Assembly (NCBI GenBank): GCA_030428585.1
Contig: JAUIDL010000033.1
Location: forward strand, 1-7,660
Source: a bacterium
GTDB lineage: Bacteria; Patescibacteriota; Saccharimonadia; Saccharimonadales; Saccharimonadaceae
DNA: 7,660 nucleotides
Direction of reading: 5' to 3'
Below, piece by piece: positions 5,976 to 7,660 of the stretch. The translations under genes were made by a program, and so were the position numbers. How positions within the stretch are numbered: the stretch's first letter is position 1; each line of letters begins with the position of its first letter. The notes beneath the pieces are model-generated. The model was not told the DNA's origin. It ran no database searches and worked only from the letters and a program-made list of their open reading frames with translations.

Positions 5976-7660
5976 ATGAACCCAGGAGCCTCGATCGAGC
6001 AAGTCAAGGGTGTGGGTGAGGTCACAGCGGCGGCGTTTCGAAAAGGCGGTATTACCACCGTCTATGATTTGATGACGTTTCTGCCGCGTGCTTACCAGGA
6101 TTTTTCATCTGTCACCAAGATTGCTGATATTCAACCAGGGAATGTTACGATTCGCGCTCGTTGTGAAGCGGTGACGACACGACCGGTTAGGCGGGGTATG
6201 CGCATTACTACAGCGACTTTGGCTGATGCTTCTGGTAAGATTCAAGCCGTCTGGTTTAACCAACCGTACCGCGAAAAGCAGTTAAAGACTGGCGAAGAGT
6301 TTTTGTTCACCGGTGTGTTTGAATTTGCCTACAATCGCTACCAACTGACCAATCCGAGCGCTGAGAAATCGGCTGATTTACCGCAGCAGGCGCATCAATT
6401 ATTACCGGTATATCCAATGGTTCAGGGGTTAAAAGTGCCTTTTCTGCGCAAGCTTTTGTCTGAACTGAAGCCGTTGATGGCGATGATGCCTGAGACACTT
6501 CCCGATATAGTCATCAAACAGCAGCGGTTAATGAGTCGGGGAGACGCCTTGGTGTCGATGCATTTTCCTGATTCGCCAAAAGCACTGGAAGCGGCCCGCG
6601 AGCGCTGGGCATTTGAAGAGTTATTTGCCCTGCTACTCGCCAGCCAGTTGAACAAGCAAGCCATGGCACAGCTCCAGGGATGGCCGATTGCCTTTGACCA
6701 GGCGACGATTCAAGCGTTTGTGAAAGCCTTGCCGTTTGAGCTAACAAAGGCGCAACGTCTGGCGGCGTGGGAGATTTTTCAAGATATGGAGCAGGCGCAT
6801 CCAATGAACCGCCTCTTACAAGGTGATGTGGGGTCTGGTAAGACGGTTGTTGCTGGTCTGGCGGCGCGTCAGGCGGCGTCTGCGGGCTTTCAGACGGCAA
6901 TTATGGCGCCAACCGAGATTCTGGCGCAGCAGCACGCTGAGACGCTCGATCGTCTCCTTTCACCGCATGGTGTGCGGGTTGGGTTGTTGACAGGTTCAGT
7001 CAAGGGGAAGGCGCGCGAAGAGTTGTACGCAGCAATCCGTGATGGCGATGTCGATGTGATAGTCGGCACGCACGCACTGATTCAAGACGCGGTCGAATAT
7101 CACCGACTTGGGTTAGTGGTAATTGACGAACAGCACCGCTTTGGCGTGAAGCAACGCCAAGCCTTGCTGCAGAAGTCGGAGAAGATGCCTCACCTACTAG
7201 CGATGACGGCGACACCGATTCCACGTAGTTTGGCACTGACTGTCTACGGTGAGCTGTCGCTTTCTATCCTAAACGAGCTGCCAAAAGGGCGTAAGCCAAT
7301 TGAAACAAAGATCTGGTCCCCAAATAGCCGGCCACAACTGTACGATTTAATAGAAGCAGAGTTAAAATCTGGCCACCAAGCCTACGTCATTTGTAATCTG
7401 ATTGATGATAATCCTGACAATGAACGAAAAAGTGTTGAAGCGGAATTCAAAAAGCTCAACACCGGTCCATTTAAGCACCGTCAGATTGGACTACTACACG
7501 GAAAATTAAAACCTGATGAAAAAGCCGCCGTGATGGCCGACTTTTCGGGCGGAAAAGTCGACATCTTGGTCAGTACCACCGTCGTCGAGGTTGGTGTCGA
7601 TGTCCCAAATGCGACCGTTATTTTGATTGAAGACGCTGACCGATTTGGCCTTGCCCAGCT
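5976..7660 (+). CDS. recG: ATP-dependent DNA helicase RecG, 3'-truncated
   Basis: RecG remodels stalled replication forks and branch-migrates Holliday junctions. The frame is open from ATG 5976 to the window end. 561 residues are visible of a usual ~690, so roughly the last 130 (including the QLRGRVGR region and the TRG motif) lie outside. Visible parts are a helix-hairpin-helix-like start (IEQVKGVGEVTAAAF, 7-21), a short PRAYQDFSS segment, an OB-fold wedge domain (about 45-130), and the helicase core. Walker A is GDVGSGKT at 283-290, the DExH box DEQHRF at 384-389, motif III TATP at 411-414 and STTVVEVGVDVPNA at 533-546. The wedge starts almost at once, so the N-terminus is of the short type. 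Only an AGG one base before the ATG resembles a Shine-Dalgarno; with 6 nt from the tyrS stop, translation probably depends on reinitiation after tyrS. Identity is certain; the start is likely. Confidence 0.96.
   Translation, partial: MNPGASIEQVKGVGEVTAAAFRKGGITTVYDLMTFLPRAYQDFSSVTKIADIQPGNVTIRARCEAVTTRPVRRGMRITTATLADASGKIQAVWFNQPYREKQLKTGEEFLFTGVFEFAYNRYQLTNPSAEKSADLPQQAHQLLPVYPMVQGLKVPFLRKLLSELKPLMAMMPETLPDIVIKQQRLMSRGDALVSMHFPDSPKALEAARERWAFEELFALLLASQLNKQAMAQLQGWPIAFDQATIQAFVKALPFELTKAQRLAAWEIFQDMEQAHPMNRLLQGDVGSGKTVVAGLAARQAASAGFQTAIMAPTEILAQQHAETLDRLLSPHGVRVGLLTGSVKGKAREELYAAIRDGDVDVIVGTHALIQDAVEYHRLGLVVIDEQHRFGVKQRQALLQKSEKMPHLLAMTATPIPRSLALTVYGELSLSILNELPKGRKPIETKIWSPNSRPQLYDLIEAELKSGHQAYVICNLIDDNPDNERKSVEAEFKKLNTGPFKHRQIGLLHGKLKPDEKAAVMADFSGGKVDILVSTTVVEVGVDVPNATVILIEDADRFGLAQ

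Noticed and set aside
6514..6900. 128-residue open frame antisense to recG
   Set aside because: It overlaps the conserved helicase region and is Pro/Ser/Gln-rich without recognisable motifs, so it is a shadow of recG.
1..7660. Alternative genetic code (UGA as Gly) as in SR1/Gracilibacteria
   Set aside because: All five genes read through with conserved motifs and no in-frame TGA, so recoding is not needed. Four visible stops (none TGA) are too few to say more.
1..7660. Mobile element, prophage, CRISPR or defence genes
   Set aside because: Every long frame is a recognisable core gene, and I saw no transposase, terminal repeats, spaced repeats or tRNA-linked integration.

Overview
This window looks like ordinary chromosomal housekeeping sequence from a bacterium. 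The best guess is a Patescibacteria/CPR lineage, most likely Saccharibacteria (TM7). That rests on the style of the proteins: compact versions of conserved genes, a class A penicillin-binding protein with a long basic cytoplasmic tail and an added beta-rich C-terminus, and a TyrRS with an altered HIGH signature. It is an inference, not a proven placement. All reading frames run unbroken under the standard code. The four stop codons visible are TAA, TAG, TAG and TAG. UGA recoded as Gly (SR1/Gracilibacteria) is not needed, although with no TGA seen as a stop it is not strictly tested.

Layout: (1) 1-2004, plus strand: the 3' part of radA (repair ATPase), then 12 nt later a membrane-anchored PIN-TRAM protein resembling Bacillus YacL; the two look like one operon. 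(2) 2001-4640, minus strand: a large bifunctional class A PBP (glycosyltransferase plus transpeptidase), convergent with the PIN-TRAM gene and overlapping it by the 4-nt palindrome CTAG, which holds both stop codons. (3) 4641-4754: the only sizeable intergenic gap (114 nt), holding back-to-back extended -10 promoters for the PBP gene (minus) and tyrS (plus). (4) 4755-7660, plus strand: tyrS, then recG after only 6 nt. recG runs off the window end.

Functionally the window combines recombination and fork repair (RadA, RecG), translation (TyrRS), cell wall synthesis (PBP) and probable RNA metabolism (PIN-TRAM). I see no rRNA, tRNA, CRISPR array, insertion sequence, phage gene, attachment site or origin. 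There is no gene-free stretch over 300 bases.

I did not find a new multi-gene system. The points worth a second look are local: the symmetric divergent promoter with a nested dyad, the shared-stop gene junction with a candidate terminator inside the opposing gene, the TyrRS active-site substitutions, and the PBP with four extracytoplasmic cysteines and an extra C-terminal domain.
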